Assembly (NCBI GenBank): GCA_012735455.1
Contig: JAAYHG010000184.1
Span: forward strand, 1-6,008
DNA: 6,008 nt
Direction of reading: 5' to 3'
Source: Bacillota bacterium
Lineage (GTDB): Bacteria > Bacillota > DTU030 > DUMP01
In this document: positions 1 through 5,750 of the stretch, one piece after another
How positions within the stretch are numbered: position 1 is the first letter of the stretch
Layout: each line of letters begins with the position of its first letter
Translations under genes and position numbers: made by a program
The notes under the pieces: generated by a model
Seen by the model: the letters and a program-made list of their open reading frames with translations, nothing else
Database searches by the model: none
Told to the model about the DNA's origin: nothing

Positions 1-1
1 G

Positions 2-1495
2 CCGGTGGTTACGGTAATGGGTCACGTTGACCATGGTAAGACTTCCCTCTTGGATGCCATTCGCCACAGCAACGTCACAAGGCAAGAGGCTGGCGGTATC
101 ACCCAGCACATTGGCGCCTCTGTAATTGAGTACAACAAGAGAAAGGTTGTCTTTATTGATACGCCGGGACACGAGGCCTTTACGGCGATGCGAGCCCGTG
201 GTGCGCAGGCCACAGATATTGTTGTACTGGTGGTGGCGGCAGACGATGGTGTCATGCCACAGACGGTGGAGGCCATCAACCACGCTAAGGCGGCAGGGGT
301 GCCTATCATTGTGGCCATCAACAAAATGGATAAGCCAACGGCCAGACCGGACGTGATCAAGCAGCAACTCACAGAGTATGGATTGGTTGCAGAGGAGTGG
401 GGCGGAGACACCATCTGCCTGCCAGTGTCGGCGGTGAAACGGCAGGGAATAGACGACCTTCTAGAAATGATACTCTTGGTTGCCGACATGCGTGAACTGA
501 AGGCCAACCCCAACCGGCCCGCCCGAGGCATCATTATCGAGGCCGAACTGGATCGTGGCCGTGGACCCGTGGCAACGGTGTTGGTGCAAAAGGGCACTTA
601 GCGTAAAGGTGATGCCATAGTAGCCGGGACAGCTGCTGGCAAGGTGCGTGCCATGATTGATGACAAGGGTAAGCGGGTGTCTACAGCCGGACCTTCGCAG
701 CCCGTGTCAATCCTGGGCTTTTCCGAGGTGCCTCAAGCAGGTGACATTCTACGGGTGCTCCCTGACGAGAAGATCGCTCGGGCGACAGCAGACAAAGAGA
801 AGGACCGTTTACGTGAGCAGGAGCTAAGGGTTAGCCACCGCCTTACTTTGAACGAGTTATATCAGCGTATCCAAGAGGGTGATGTTAAGGAACTCAATCT
901 GGTGGTTAAGGCTGATGTCCAAGGTTCAGTGGAAGCAGTGCGCCAGTCCTTGGAGAAGCTGTCAACCCCGGAAGTCAAGATTAACGTTATTCACGGCGGT
1001 GTAGGGGCCATTACCGAGTCGGACGTTATGTTAGCAGCAGCCTCGGGTGCTATTATCATTGGTTTCAATGTCAGGCCTGAAGGCAAAGCGGCTAAAGCGG
1101 CAGAGGATGAGAAAATTGACCTTCGTCTCTATCGCATAATTTATGATGCTATCGATGATATCAAGGCCGCTATGAAGGGACTTTTTGCCCCCAAATTCCG
1201 AGAGGTCTCTCTAGGGAGGGCCGAGGTGCGGGCGCTGTTTCATGTTCCCAGGGCAGGAACAGTGGCTGGCTGCTATGTCACCGAAGGAAAATTTACCCGC
1301 GATGCAGAGGTACGTTTGGTTAGGGATGGTGTGGTGGTGTACGAGGGTAGGCTTTCATCCCTCCGTCGCTTCAAGGACGACGTGCGCGAGGTGGCAAGCG
1401 GGTACGAGTGTGGAATGGGCCTTGAGAACTATCAGGACATCAAAGAGGGGGATGTCATCGAAGCCTTCAAGATGGAAGAGGTGCCGGTAAGGTAG
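2..1495 (+). CDS. infB: Translation initiation factor IF-2, 5'-truncated by window edge and interrupted by one in-frame TAG
   Basis: IF2 is the GTPase that places initiator fMet-tRNA on the 30S subunit and promotes subunit joining. The window opens at the G domain. G1 is GHVDHGKT (20-43), the switch I segment is [11 protein letters not shown]3 is DTPGHEAF (from 158), G4 is NKMD (320-331) and G5 is SAV (from 428). Beta-barrel domain II follows, then a charged helical linker, domain III ([13 protein letters not shown], then [12 protein letters not shown]) and the C-terminal fMet-tRNA-binding barrel ending [27 protein letters not shown]. The N-terminal region lies outside the window. A TAG at 599-601 breaks the frame in domain II, but the same frame continues without further damage to the natural TAG stop at 1493-1495. 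Automated callers would split it into 2-601 and a piece starting at GTG 644, which has no convincing ribosome binding site. Identity is certain; whether the gene is functional depends on the TAG. Confidence 0.95.
599..601 (+). other. In-frame amber codon inside infB
   Basis: The codon sits in the motif VLVQKGT-[TAG]-RKGDAIVAG of IF2 domain II. Family members have Leu here (GTLxxGD in both E. coli and B. subtilis), so the simplest ancestor is TTG changed to TAG by one transversion. Reading frame and conserved sequence are intact on both sides. TAG is used as a normal stop elsewhere in the window (ends of infB, ribF and the gene at 4819-5049), which argues against general reassignment. A base-call or assembly error is the most likely explanation; a suppressed or very recent nonsense mutation is the alternative. 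Confidence 0.9.
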
Positions 1496-1547
1496 GGCGC
1501 TGATCTTGCCTTACCTCTGGTTACCCAGGCTTTCGGAGGTGACTATG

Positions 1548-1949
1548 ATGGGCAAACTGCGGGAAGCGAAGCTGCAAGAGGCCTTTCGCCAGGAGATCAG
1601 CGATCTTATTCAGCGTGAGTTAAAAGACCCGCGTATCGGTTTTGTCTCGGTTACTGCTGTGGAAATAAGCGGCGATCTGCGTCACGCTACAGCCTATGTG
1701 AGCATCTTGGGGAGCGAGGAAGAAAAACGGGCCAGCCTAGAGGGCTTGCGGCGAGCCACGGGCTTTGTCCGTTCTGAACTTGGGCGTCGTATCCGGTTGC
1801 GCTATACGCCCGAGCTGGAATTCCGTTTAGATGATTCCATTGCCTACGGCGTTAAGTTGGCGAACCTAATTGGCCAGATACAGAAAGAGGAAGGAGCCGG
1901 ACGGGATGACACAAAGCGAGAGGGAGATGATCAGGAGAGTCATCCTTGA
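1548..1949 (+). CDS. rbfA: 30S ribosome-binding factor A
   Basis: RbfA is a small KH-fold protein that binds immature 30S subunits and assists 16S rRNA 5'-end maturation. The 133 residues align with the family along their length: MGKLREAKLQEAFRQEISDL at the start, the hallmark LKDPRIGFVSVT (residues 25-36), AYVSILG in the middle strand, then FVRSELGRRIRLRYTPELEF and DDSIAYG. Length is normal for Gram-positive RbfA. ATG 1548 is preferred because GGAGG at 1535-1539 lies 8 bases upstream; ATG 1545 (one residue longer) is possible but close to the site. Earlier in-frame starts would add a non-homologous leader. The last 44 bases overlap nrnA, so the KREGDDQESHP tail is encoded by sequence shared with the nrnA start, suggesting translational coupling. 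Confidence 0.96.
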   Translation: MGKLREAKLQEAFRQEISDLIQRELKDPRIGFVSVTAVEISGDLRHATAYVSILGSEEEKRASLEGLRRATGFVRSELGRRIRLRYTPELEFRLDDSIAYGVKLANLIGQIQKEEGAGRDDTKREGDDQESHP

Positions 1950-2883
1950 GGGCACTGAGTTTGTGTTGGTATGCCACTTGGATCCAGATGGTGATGCTAT
2001 CGGTTCTCTCTTAGGATTTGGCCTCTCTTTGGAAGCGGCGGGTAAGAAGGTTAAGTTTATTAGCCCTGACGGTGTACCACGTAATTACACCTTCTTGCCT
2101 GGTGCGGCCAGGGTGAAAAAAGAACTGGAAACAATGGCCAGAGGCACGGTAGCAATTGCCTTGGATTGTGCCGATTTGGGACGGACGGGAGAGGTAGGGG
2201 CAATGCTTCAAGACCAACCACACTTCATAAATGTTGACCACCATCCCACCAATACCAATTTCGGGCGCTGGAATATTGTGGATGACAGTGCTGCTGCTAC
2301 TGCTGAGCTGGCCTTTTTCCTCATTCAGGAGTTGGGTCTCCCCCTTACTCTGGATGTGGGCATCTGTCTTTATACAGGTATCCATACGGATACAGGTGGC
2401 TTTCGTTACGAGAACACCACGGCCCGGTCACACGAGGTAGCCATGGCCCTATTGAATTTGGGTGTTAAGCCAGCGCTGATAACCGACTACGTATACGATC
2501 AGAAGCCATTGACTGAGCTCCGCTTGCTGGCGGGTGCGCTGCAACGGCTGCAGGTTAGCGAGGATGGTTTGCTGGCGTGGATAAGCTTGCCGAGATCAGT
2601 TCTGACTACTTGCGGCACCGACGATACCAGTGGCCTCATCAACTATCCCCGCATGGTAGCGGGCGTAGAATTTGCTTTCCTATTTAAGGAAGACGAGGAT
2701 GGTACGGTGCGGGTAAGCTTACGTTCGCGGCAAGTAGATGTAAGCAGGCTAGCGGTTCAGTTTGGTGGTGGTGGACACGCTCGGGCAGCAGGCTGTACTG
2801 TGCCGGGCTCATTGACGACGGTCGAGGAGGCTGTTCTTACGGTTGCCCGTAAGATGCTTCAGGAGGCCAAGGGAAATGCCTGA
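1906..2883 (+). CDS. nrnA: Bifunctional oligoribonuclease / pAp phosphatase (DHH family)
   Basis: NrnA-type DHH/DHHA1 phosphoesterases degrade 2-5 nucleotide RNAs and dephosphorylate 3'-phosphoadenosine 5'-phosphate in the cytoplasm using Mn ions. The 325-residue product has the metal-binding motifs in order: HLDPDGDAIGS (residues 24-34), DCADLGRTG from Asp87, the signature DHH at 111-113 in NVDHHPTNTNFG, and HTDTGGFRY (160-168). The substrate-binding DHHA1 motif GGGGHARAAG is at 287-296. Length is close to B. subtilis NrnA. ATG 1906 is chosen because AAGGAG (1891-1896) is 9 bases upstream and the family begins just before the first motif; an upstream in-frame start at 1870 lacks support. The position between rbfA and truB is typical of Firmicutes. 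It overlaps both neighbours, which points to cotranscription and coupled translation. Confidence 0.94.
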   Translation: MTQSEREMIRRVILEGTEFVLVCHLDPDGDAIGSLLGFGLSLEAAGKKVKFISPDGVPRNYTFLPGAARVKKELETMARGTVAIALDCADLGRTGEVGAMLQDQPHFINVDHHPTNTNFGRWNIVDDSAAATAELAFFLIQELGLPLTLDVGICLYTGIHTDTGGFRYENTTARSHEVAMALLNLGVKPALITDYVYDQKPLTELRLLAGALQRLQVSEDGLLAWISLPRSVLTTCGTDDTSGLINYPRMVAGVEFAFLFKEDEDGTVRVSLRSRQVDVSRLAVQFGGGGHARAAGCTVPGSLTTVEEAVLTVARKMLQEAKGNA

Positions 2884-3784
2884 TGGTTTCATTAACATTC
2901 TCAAGCCGCCTGGCCTTACTTCACATGACGTGGTGGTTTATGTACGTCGCTTGCTAGGGCTCAAGCGCGTTGGGCATAGCGGTACCCTAGATCCGTTGGC
3001 GAGCGGGGTATTGGTTGTGGCCGTGGGTAGGGCAACGCGCTTAATAAGATATCTGCGGAACGATAAGGTGTACAGGGCCGAAATCACCTTTGGGCGCAGC
3101 ACCACCACCATGGATGCTGCTGGGCGGGTTGTGCGAGATGTGCCGCGACCGGTGGGGCGCCAGGAACTGGAAAACACTCTAGCCAGTTTTTGCGGATGTA
3201 TTAGTCAGATCCCACCAATGGTCTCTGCAGTCCACCACCAAGGTAAGCGCCTGTATGAACTAGCGCGGGAGGGTCTCGAGGTAGAGCGCAAGCCGCGCTG
3301 GGTGGAGGTGAAGCGCCTCGACCTGCTTGGGTTTCAGGGCGATAATCACTACCCCAAAGCCTTGATCGAGGTTGAGTGCTCCGCAGGAACATATGTTCGT
3401 GTGTTAGCGGATGATATTGGTACCGAGCTAGGTTGCGGTGCCTACCTCTCCTTCTTGTTACGGACAGCTAGTGGGCCATTTCGAGTCGAAGCTAGCATAA
3501 CGCTAGAGGAACTGGCAGCGGCTGTGCAGGATGAAAACTGGGCTTGGCTTATATCACCCCAAAAGGCGTTAGAACAATTACCTATTATTAGGCTTGAGCC
3601 GCTAGCTGCCAAGCAGTTCTCGAATGGACAGGCAGTGTCACTTTCAGATGTAGAGGGGCAGCATTTGGTGCCTGGCAGCCTGTGTATAGTTGAAGAACAT
3701 CAAGGTGTATTTCTAGGTGTGGCACGCTGTGTCGAGCGAAAGTACAGTGTAAGGCTGGCGCAACCCGAGGTTGTCTTTAATTGA
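2876..3784 (+). CDS. truB: tRNA pseudouridine(55) synthase
   Basis: TruB isomerises U55 in the T-psi-C loop of nearly all tRNAs. The 302-residue product opens with the family start GFINILKPPGLTSHDVV. It carries motif II GHSGTLDPLASGVL with the catalytic Asp at residue 39, KVYRAEITFGRSTTTMDAAG (64-83), QIPPMVSAVHHQGKRLYELAREG, and CSAGTYVRVLADDIGTELG followed by LRTASGPF. The C-terminal ~60 residues match the PUA-like TruB_C region. Start ATG 2876 is 9 bases after AGGAGG (2861-2866) and overlaps the nrnA stop by 8 bases, a classic coupled junction. One small oddity is His in SAVHHQG, where many homologues have Lys (SAVK). Function is otherwise well supported. Confidence 0.96.
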   Translation: MPDGFINILKPPGLTSHDVVVYVRRLLGLKRVGHSGTLDPLASGVLVVAVGRATRLIRYLRNDKVYRAEITFGRSTTTMDAAGRVVRDVPRPVGRQELENTLASFCGCISQIPPMVSAVHHQGKRLYELAREGLEVERKPRWVEVKRLDLLGFQGDNHYPKALIEVECSAGTYVRVLADDIGTELGCGAYLSFLLRTASGPFRVEASITLEELAAAVQDENWAWLISPQKALEQLPIIRLEPLAAKQFSNGQAVSLSDVEGQHLVPGSLCIVEEHQGVFLGVARCVERKYSVRLAQPEVVFN

Positions 3785-3788
3785 GGAG
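3783..3788 (+). promoter_or_regulatory. Ribosome binding site for ribF
   Basis: GAGGAG overlaps the end of truB (TGA at 3782-3784) and lies 12 bases before GTG 3801. The spacing is longer than ideal, but GTG 3801 is the only in-frame start that gives the family N-terminus MKIVRGLE. The alternative TTG 3771 lies inside truB and upstream of this site. Confidence 0.55.
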
Positions 3789-3800
3789 TGTGGGACGGGC

Positions 3801-4790
3801 GTGAAGATTGTGCGTGGGCTTGAGAAATGGTCGCAGAAAGAGCCTGTGGGAAGTGTTGCTTTAGGGTTTTTTGATGGGGTGCATCGTGGCCACCAAAAGA
3901 TTATCACCTCTTGTATAAGGGAGGCTCGGAGGCGAGGCCTACCCAGCGTTGTGCTCACCTTTGAGCCGCATCCACTGACTGTAATCAGGCCTGAGGTAGC
4001 ACCGCAGCTTATTACTACCTTTAGTGAAAAGGCAAGGTTGATCAAAGTACTGGGTGTGGATGAACTGCTGGTAGTGCATTTCACACATACTTTTGCTGCA
4101 CTACCAGCACGGGACTTTCTTAACCAAACACTCGTCGGCACACTAAGAGCAAAGCATGTTACTGTGGGTTACAGTTATACCTTTGGCCATAGCGGCGAGG
4201 GAAACGCAGCTTTACTGGCGGATTTAGGCCCTAAACTAGGTCTTTCGGTGACGGTGATTTCTCCTGTAGAGGTGGAAGGACAGGTTGTCTCGAGCAGTCT
4301 TATCAGGGAACTCCTGGCACAGGGTGAACTAAAACAGGCAACCTTGCTCTTAGGTCGGCCACCGGCGGTCACTGGCCGGGTGGTACCCGGGGCTAAACGT
4401 GGCCGAACCTTGGGCTTTCCCACTGCCAACATAGAGCTAAGGGCCGGGCTAGCACTACCTAAGCTGGGTGTTTATGCAGTGCGTGTCTGTTATGCGCACC
4501 GTTCTTGGCCTGCTGTGGCCAACTTGGGCCGTGTGCCTACCTTTGGTGGTGACGGGCCAGCCCGCTTAGAAGTTCATTTTCTTAATTTTCATGAGAACAT
4601 ATACGGCGAACGCTTGCGGGTGGAGTTTATAGATTTCCTGCGAGCGGAGCAATGTTTTTCTTCAACATTGGAACTAAGACAGCAGGTGCAGAACGATATC
4701 AAGCGTGCCGAGGAGATCCTAGAAAAGTCTAGTTCAGCCGAAAGTGATGGCGCTTTGTTTACAACCACTGGGGTTTGTGATAGAATCTAG
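3801..4790 (+). CDS. ribF: Bifunctional riboflavin kinase / FMN adenylyltransferase
   Basis: RibF phosphorylates riboflavin to FMN and adenylates FMN to FAD. The N-terminal nucleotidyltransferase domain shows GFFDGVHRGHQ (residues 22-32, HxGH motif), TFEPHP, VGYSYTFGHSGEGN and the SSSLIR motif (164-169). The C-terminal kinase domain shows GRVVPGAKRGRTLGFPTAN (192-210), then GVYAV and LEVHFLNF. GTG 3801 gives MKIVRGLE, the expected start, with 329 residues. The product has about 20 residues (SSSAESDG... to CDRI) beyond the final helix KRAEEIL, where many homologues stop. That tail is encoded by DNA that also carries the downstream promoter, so it is probably a non-conserved extension. No FMN riboswitch is visible upstream, as expected for an internal operon gene. 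Confidence 0.95.
   Translation: MKIVRGLEKWSQKEPVGSVALGFFDGVHRGHQKIITSCIREARRRGLPSVVLTFEPHPLTVIRPEVAPQLITTFSEKARLIKVLGVDELLVVHFTHTFAALPARDFLNQTLVGTLRAKHVTVGYSYTFGHSGEGNAALLADLGPKLGLSVTVISPVEVEGQVVSSSLIRELLAQGELKQATLLLGRPPAVTGRVVPGAKRGRTLGFPTANIELRAGLALPKLGVYAVRVCYAHRSWPAVANLGRVPTFGGDGPARLEVHFLNFHENIYGERLRVEFIDFLRAEQCFSSTLELRQQVQNDIKRAEEILEKSSSAESDGALFTTTGVCDRI
4758..4786 (+). promoter_or_regulatory. Sigma-A type promoter within the end of ribF
   Basis: TTTACA (4758-4763, five of six matches to TTGACA) is separated by exactly 17 bases from TAGAAT (4781-4786, five of six matches to TATAAT). TG at 4778-4779 gives an extended -10. Predicted transcription start is about 4793, leaving a leader of roughly 25 bases before the small gene at 4819. 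This is the best promoter match I found in the window. It would let the two small genes, and perhaps rpsO, be expressed independently of the upstream operon. Confidence 0.7.
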
Positions 4791-4805
4791 CCGGAGGCGA
4801 CTAGA
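4786..4805. repeat. Inverted repeat TCTAG-N10-CTAGA over the predicted transcription start
   Basis: A perfect 5-base inverted repeat has arms at 4786-4790 and 4801-4805. It begins at the last base of the -10 box and spans the expected start of transcription, the place for a repressor operator. A second copy of the same arms, CTAGA-N4-TCTAG, lies at 4719-4732 upstream of the promoter. The arms are short and CTAG is not rare in this window, so an operator role is only inferred. Confidence 0.35.
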
Positions 4806-4818
4806 AGGAGCGATGAGG

Positions 4819-5049
4819 ATGGAGGATAGCCGCTACCAACTGCCTGAGGCAGAGCTCAAGGCTATGCTGGCCAGGATTGCCCGCATTTGTGTCAGCCAAG
4901 AGTTTCAAAGTCTTCGGGCGGAACTAGAGAACATCTACCGACGTGAAGATGCGGAAAACTCCTATCTTACCGCCTTTCAAGACGCCTTGTACGCCCTTCT
5001 TATCCAGGGAGAAGAACCAATCTTGGGCGGTAAGTCAAGGCTGGTGTAG
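4819..5049 (+). CDS. Small helical protein of unknown function, first gene of a two-gene cassette
   Basis: I do not recognise this 76-residue protein. It is soluble, charged and predicted by eye to be mostly helical, with amphipathic stretches around residues 9-24 (PEAELKAMLARIARIC) and 26-63, ending in a short GGKSRLV tail. There is no signal peptide or membrane segment. ATG 4819 is preferred because AAGGAG (4805-4810) is 8 bases upstream; ATG 4813 (two residues longer) would leave only 2 bases. It stops 5 bases before the DUF4258-like gene, so the two are probably cotranslated. Its size, helicity and position ahead of a RelE-fold-like protein would suit an antitoxin, but no DNA-binding motif is evident and this role is a guess. 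Confidence 0.75.
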   Translation: MEDSRYQLPEAELKAMLARIARICVSQEFQSLRAELENIYRREDAENSYLTAFQDALYALLIQGEEPILGGKSRLV

Positions 5050-5054
5050 CGAAG

Positions 5055-5288
5055 GTGGTGCAGCTTAAAGTTGTCATCACTGAACATGCTAAACAGCGCC
5101 TGCGGGAGGACAGGCAGGGCGGGATTACTTCGGAGGATATTCTGAGCGCAGCTTACAGTATCCCGGGCCGCATTCCTTCTGCAACTCGTTTCCGCAGCTT
5201 TGTAGCCGCATCGGGGCGCTCCTTCGACCTGGTGGCCAAGGACACCAAGGCGGGTCGTCTAGTGATAACTGTGATCGGTAAATCGTAA
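5055..5288 (+). CDS. Small DUF4258-like protein (possible RelE-fold)
   Basis: This 77-residue protein resembles DUF4258-type small proteins. It opens with a short strand VVITEHAKQRLREDR (His11, Arg15, Arg17, Arg20), continues with ITSEDILSAAYSIPGRI, and ends with strands around FDLVAKD and RLVITVIGKS. DUF4258 proteins are thought to share the fold of BrnT/RelE mRNA endonuclease toxins, but many are uncharacterised and I cannot assign activity. The start is GTG 5055 or GTG 5058; a stop at 5031-5033 rules out a longer form. There is no good ribosome binding site at normal spacing, so translation probably depends on coupling to the upstream gene, whose stop is only 5 bases away. The family assignment is by pattern recognition only. 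Confidence 0.72.
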   Translation: MVQLKVVITEHAKQRLREDRQGGITSEDILSAAYSIPGRIPSATRFRSFVAASGRSFDLVAKDTKAGRLVITVIGKS

Positions 5289-5301
5289 TGAACCACTATC
5301 G

Positions 5302-5330
5302 CGGATTACCGCTGCTCCAACGGTTGTCTG
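5302..5330 (+). promoter_or_regulatory. rpsO leader hairpin, possible S15 autoregulatory site
   Basis: In the 78-base gap before rpsO, 5302-5311 pairs with 5321-5330 around a 9-base loop. There are nine pairs (two of them G-U) and one T-T mismatch. Adjacent pairs G5303-U5329 and G5304-C5328 reproduce the G-U/G-C step that S15 recognises in helix 22 of 16S rRNA. S15 represses its own translation through structured leaders in several bacteria, with different structures in each. The hairpin is seen; the regulatory role is inferred. No T-tract follows, so it is not an intrinsic terminator. Confidence 0.4.
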
Positions 5331-5352
5331 GGATTGTGGGGATCAGAAAGCT

Positions 5353-5360
5353 AGGAGGTG
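5353..5360 (+). promoter_or_regulatory. Ribosome binding site for rpsO
   Basis: AGGAGGTG is a full-length match to the anti-Shine-Dalgarno sequence, 6 bases before GTG 5367. It decides the start: the earlier in-frame GTG at 5358 lies within the site itself and would add three non-homologous residues. Confidence 0.9.
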
Positions 5361-5366
5361 AGAGCT

Positions 5367-5636
5367 GTGGCGCTTACAAGCACTAGAAAGCAAGATGTTA
5401 TCAGCCAGTTTAAGCTGCATGAGCATGATACGGGGTCGCCGGAGGTCCAGATTGCTATCCTTACAGAGCGTATCAACTATCTGACTGAGCACCTTAAGGA
5501 ACATAAGAAGGATCACCACTCCAGGCGGGGGCTGCTCAAAATGGTTGGTCGGCGACGTGGTCTGCTCAACTATCTTAAGAGCAAGGACATCGAGCGCTAT
5601 CGCAGCCTGGTTGAAAAACTTGGACTGAGACACTAA
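5367..5636 (+). CDS. rpsO: 30S ribosomal protein S15
   Basis: S15 is a primary 16S rRNA-binding protein of the 30S platform and forms a bridge to the 50S subunit. The 89-residue product is the usual bacterial length, counting from GTG 5367 ([12 protein letters not shown]). It retains the conserved [10 protein letters not shown] (residues 21-30), the loop DHHSRRGL (49-56) that contacts rRNA, and the C-terminal [24 protein letters not shown]. The gene precedes pnp, as in most bacteria. It is separated from pnp by a terminator and from the upstream small genes by a leader hairpin. I found no good promoter directly in front of it, so it is probably transcribed from 4758-4786 and from the operon upstream. 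Confidence 0.98.
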   Translation: MALTSTRKQDVISQFKLHEHDTGSPEVQIAILTERINYLTEHLKEHKKDHHSRRGLLKMVGRRRGLLNYLKSKDIERYRSLVEKLGLRH

Positions 5637-5660
5637 GGGCGGGGAGATCCCGCTCTTTTT
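5637..5660 (+). terminator. Rho-independent terminator after rpsO
   Basis: The stem GGGCGGG (5637-5643) pairs with CCCGCTC (5649-5655), six Watson-Crick pairs plus one G-T, around a 5-base loop. Five Ts at 5656-5660 follow at once. It starts at the base after the rpsO stop codon. Some readthrough into pnp is likely, as in other rpsO-pnp pairs; I see no strong promoter for pnp in the gap. Confidence 0.88.
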
Positions 5661-5733
5661 ACTAGTCTGGGTCTGTCTTGTACGGAAAAAGGAAATACTA
5701 ACCTAAGCGGCGAAAAGAAAACAGGTACAATGT

Positions 5734-5741
5734 AAAGGAGG
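5734..5741 (+). promoter_or_regulatory. Ribosome binding site for pnp
   Basis: AAAGGAGG lies 9 bases before TTG 5751 and fixes this unusual start codon. No ATG or GTG start at this position would preserve the conserved N-terminus. Confidence 0.88.
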
Positions 5742-5750
5742 TTAAACGAT

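Noticed and set aside
22..597. Long minus-strand open frame opposite infB
   Set aside because: It is the antisense shadow of a strongly conserved coding region, has a low-complexity Ser-rich product with no recognisable domain and no ribosome binding site.
599..601. Genome-wide reassignment of TAG to an amino acid
   Set aside because: TAG ends infB, ribF and the small gene at positions where homologous sequence stops or a new gene begins, so it acts as a stop here.
644..1495. A separate gene starting at GTG 644
   Set aside because: It is the same frame as infB and continues IF2 domain II without a break; there is no ribosome binding site before 644. It is the downstream part of the interrupted infB.
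3277..3279. Region of the SAVHHQG Lys-to-His change in TruB as evidence for loss of function
   Set aside because: All catalytic and structural motifs, including Asp39, are present; a single substitution in a flanking motif does not support inactivation.
3713..4141. Minus-strand open frame across the truB-ribF junction
   Set aside because: It lies opposite two confidently identified genes and its product resembles no family I know.
5726..5731. TACAAT as a -10 box for a pnp promoter
   Set aside because: No recognisable -35 box lies 16-18 bases upstream, and the implied transcription start would fall within the pnp ribosome binding site.
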